A stretch of 21,750 bases of DNA from JAJPKE01 sp052143275 (GTDB lineage: Bacteria; Chloroflexota; Ktedonobacteria; Ktedonobacterales; JADMIN01), in contig JBKQTH010000475.1 in NCBI GenBank assembly GCA_052143275.1, forward strand, positions 1 to 21,750, given 5' to 3'. The notes beneath the pieces are model-generated. The model was not told the DNA's origin. It did not search any database and worked only from the letters and a program-made list of their open reading frames with translations. Of the stretch, positions 21,113 through 21,750 are shown in pieces. Within the stretch, counting starts at the first letter, position 1. Every line of letters begins with the position of its first letter. A program made the translations under genes and the position numbers.

Positions 21113-21750
21113 GTGTTCTGCCTGCACTGTGGCGCGGAAGCTCCCGCACGCGGGACCGCGTGCCTGGTCTGCGGACACGATCTGGGCAGATCAGCGGATG
21201 ACCTGCGCTCAAGTATAGCCTTCATGGAGACGTCGCTAGACGCCGGCAAGGCCACCGTATCCTCTCAGCTGATCGGCGCTAAGCCTCAACTGGCCTCCGC
21301 CGGTATCCGCGCCGGTGACCTGGACCGGCCGGGCCTGCCTCAGGACCGTATGGGACGTGCACTCTTGATTGTCGCGCTGGCTCTGGACGCAGATGTCTTT
21401 CTTCCCTGGAGAGTTGTCTGCGGCCAGCACCAGACGCTGCCCGTGGGGGCGAGCATTGCCATTGTGGTTCTGATGGTGCTGGCCGCGTTGCCGTTGTTCC
21501 ATCCCAGGCTACGCCGATCCACTATCTCGGCGGCCTTTCCTATGCTTGTCGGCGGGATATGTCTCGGAGTCGGTTCGGCTTTCTGGATGAATCTTGGCTA
21601 CGCCAACGACACCTTTATCATGGCCTGCCGCGTGCCCGGAGTGGCGGCCGGTACCTTAACCTGGGTTTCCCTCACCACGGCCACGGCGGCTTTACATTTC
21701 GATTCAAGCCTGATTCAACCTGATCTTGGATTGTTTGGCTTCCTGGTGGG
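21113..21750 (+). CDS. Zinc-ribbon multi-pass membrane protein (3' truncated)
   Basis: The frame is open from GTG 21113 to the window end (212 codons) with a GAGGAG site six nt upstream. It starts with a small zinc ribbon of two CxxC knuckles, MFCLHCGAE and ACLVCGHDLG, followed by a ~50-residue soluble linker and then at least four hydrophobic segments (near residues 83-100, 111-130, 143-163 and 176-195). Zinc ribbon plus membrane domain is common in uncharacterised bacterial proteins, and the ribbon probably mediates protein contacts. It follows the TPR gene by 29 nt on the same strand, so it belongs to the arg operon tail. Function unknown; the C-terminus lies outside the window. Confidence 0.82.
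   Translation, partial: MFCLHCGAEAPARGTACLVCGHDLGRSADDLRSSIAFMETSLDAGKATVSSQLIGAKPQLASAGIRAGDLDRPGLPQDRMGRALLIVALALDADVFLPWRVVCGQHQTLPVGASIAIVVLMVLAALPLFHPRLRRSTISAAFPMLVGGICLGVGSAFWMNLGYANDTFIMACRVPGVAAGTLTWVSLTTATAALHFDSSLIQPDLGLFGFLV

Overview
The window is bacterial chromosome with dense gene packing, good Shine-Dalgarno sites and frequent GTG/TTG starts. Several traits suggest a Chloroflexota member, perhaps Ktedonobacteria-like: threonine/alanine/proline-rich lipoproteins, tandem FemAB-type proteins, a MEDS-domain sensor, a CtaA-type heme A synthase, a lone TnpB element and a CUAEP-tail radical SAM protein. This taxonomic guess is inference; no rRNA or other taxonomic marker is present.

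Left part (1-3417): the C-terminal end of a sensor histidine kinase with a five-copy 15-bp repeat in its tail; a convergent lipoprotein gene; an IS200/IS605-type tnpB with no tnpA; and about 365 bp of structured but gene-free DNA.

Central-left part (3418-6325) holds the most notable item. A minus-strand operon encodes a YggX-like Fe(II)-trafficking protein and a cobalamin-binding-type radical SAM protein. The radical SAM frame reaches an in-frame TGA inside the sequence Trp-Phe-Cys-TGA-Ala-Glu-Pro and then continues 15 more codons to TAG. This matches the C-terminal CUAEP motif of a known radical SAM (seleno)protein family, and a short SECIS-like hairpin lies 16 nt after the TGA. The product is therefore probably a 493-residue selenoprotein that standard gene calling would truncate to 477 residues. 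A formyltransferase gene lies divergently across a shared promoter region.

Central part (6326-12207): heme A synthase (ctaA), a membrane-anchored alpha/beta hydrolase, a cupredoxin-like lipoprotein, a small coiled-coil protein, a MEDS-sensor/Nudix operon and a methyltransferase-like protein.

Right part (12208-21750): two consecutive 374-residue FemAB/FemX-type aminoacyl-transferase paralogs behind a strong extended -10 promoter and a structured leader; a single-domain response regulator; a YtxH-family small membrane protein; a two-gene membrane-protein operon (COG4280-like permease plus a small partner); and an arginine operon argJ-argD followed by a TPR protein and a zinc-ribbon membrane protein cut by the window end.

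Short perfect tandem duplications (8, 9, 9, 16 and 15 bp units) recur at gene boundaries and promoters throughout. I saw no tRNA, rRNA or CRISPR array.
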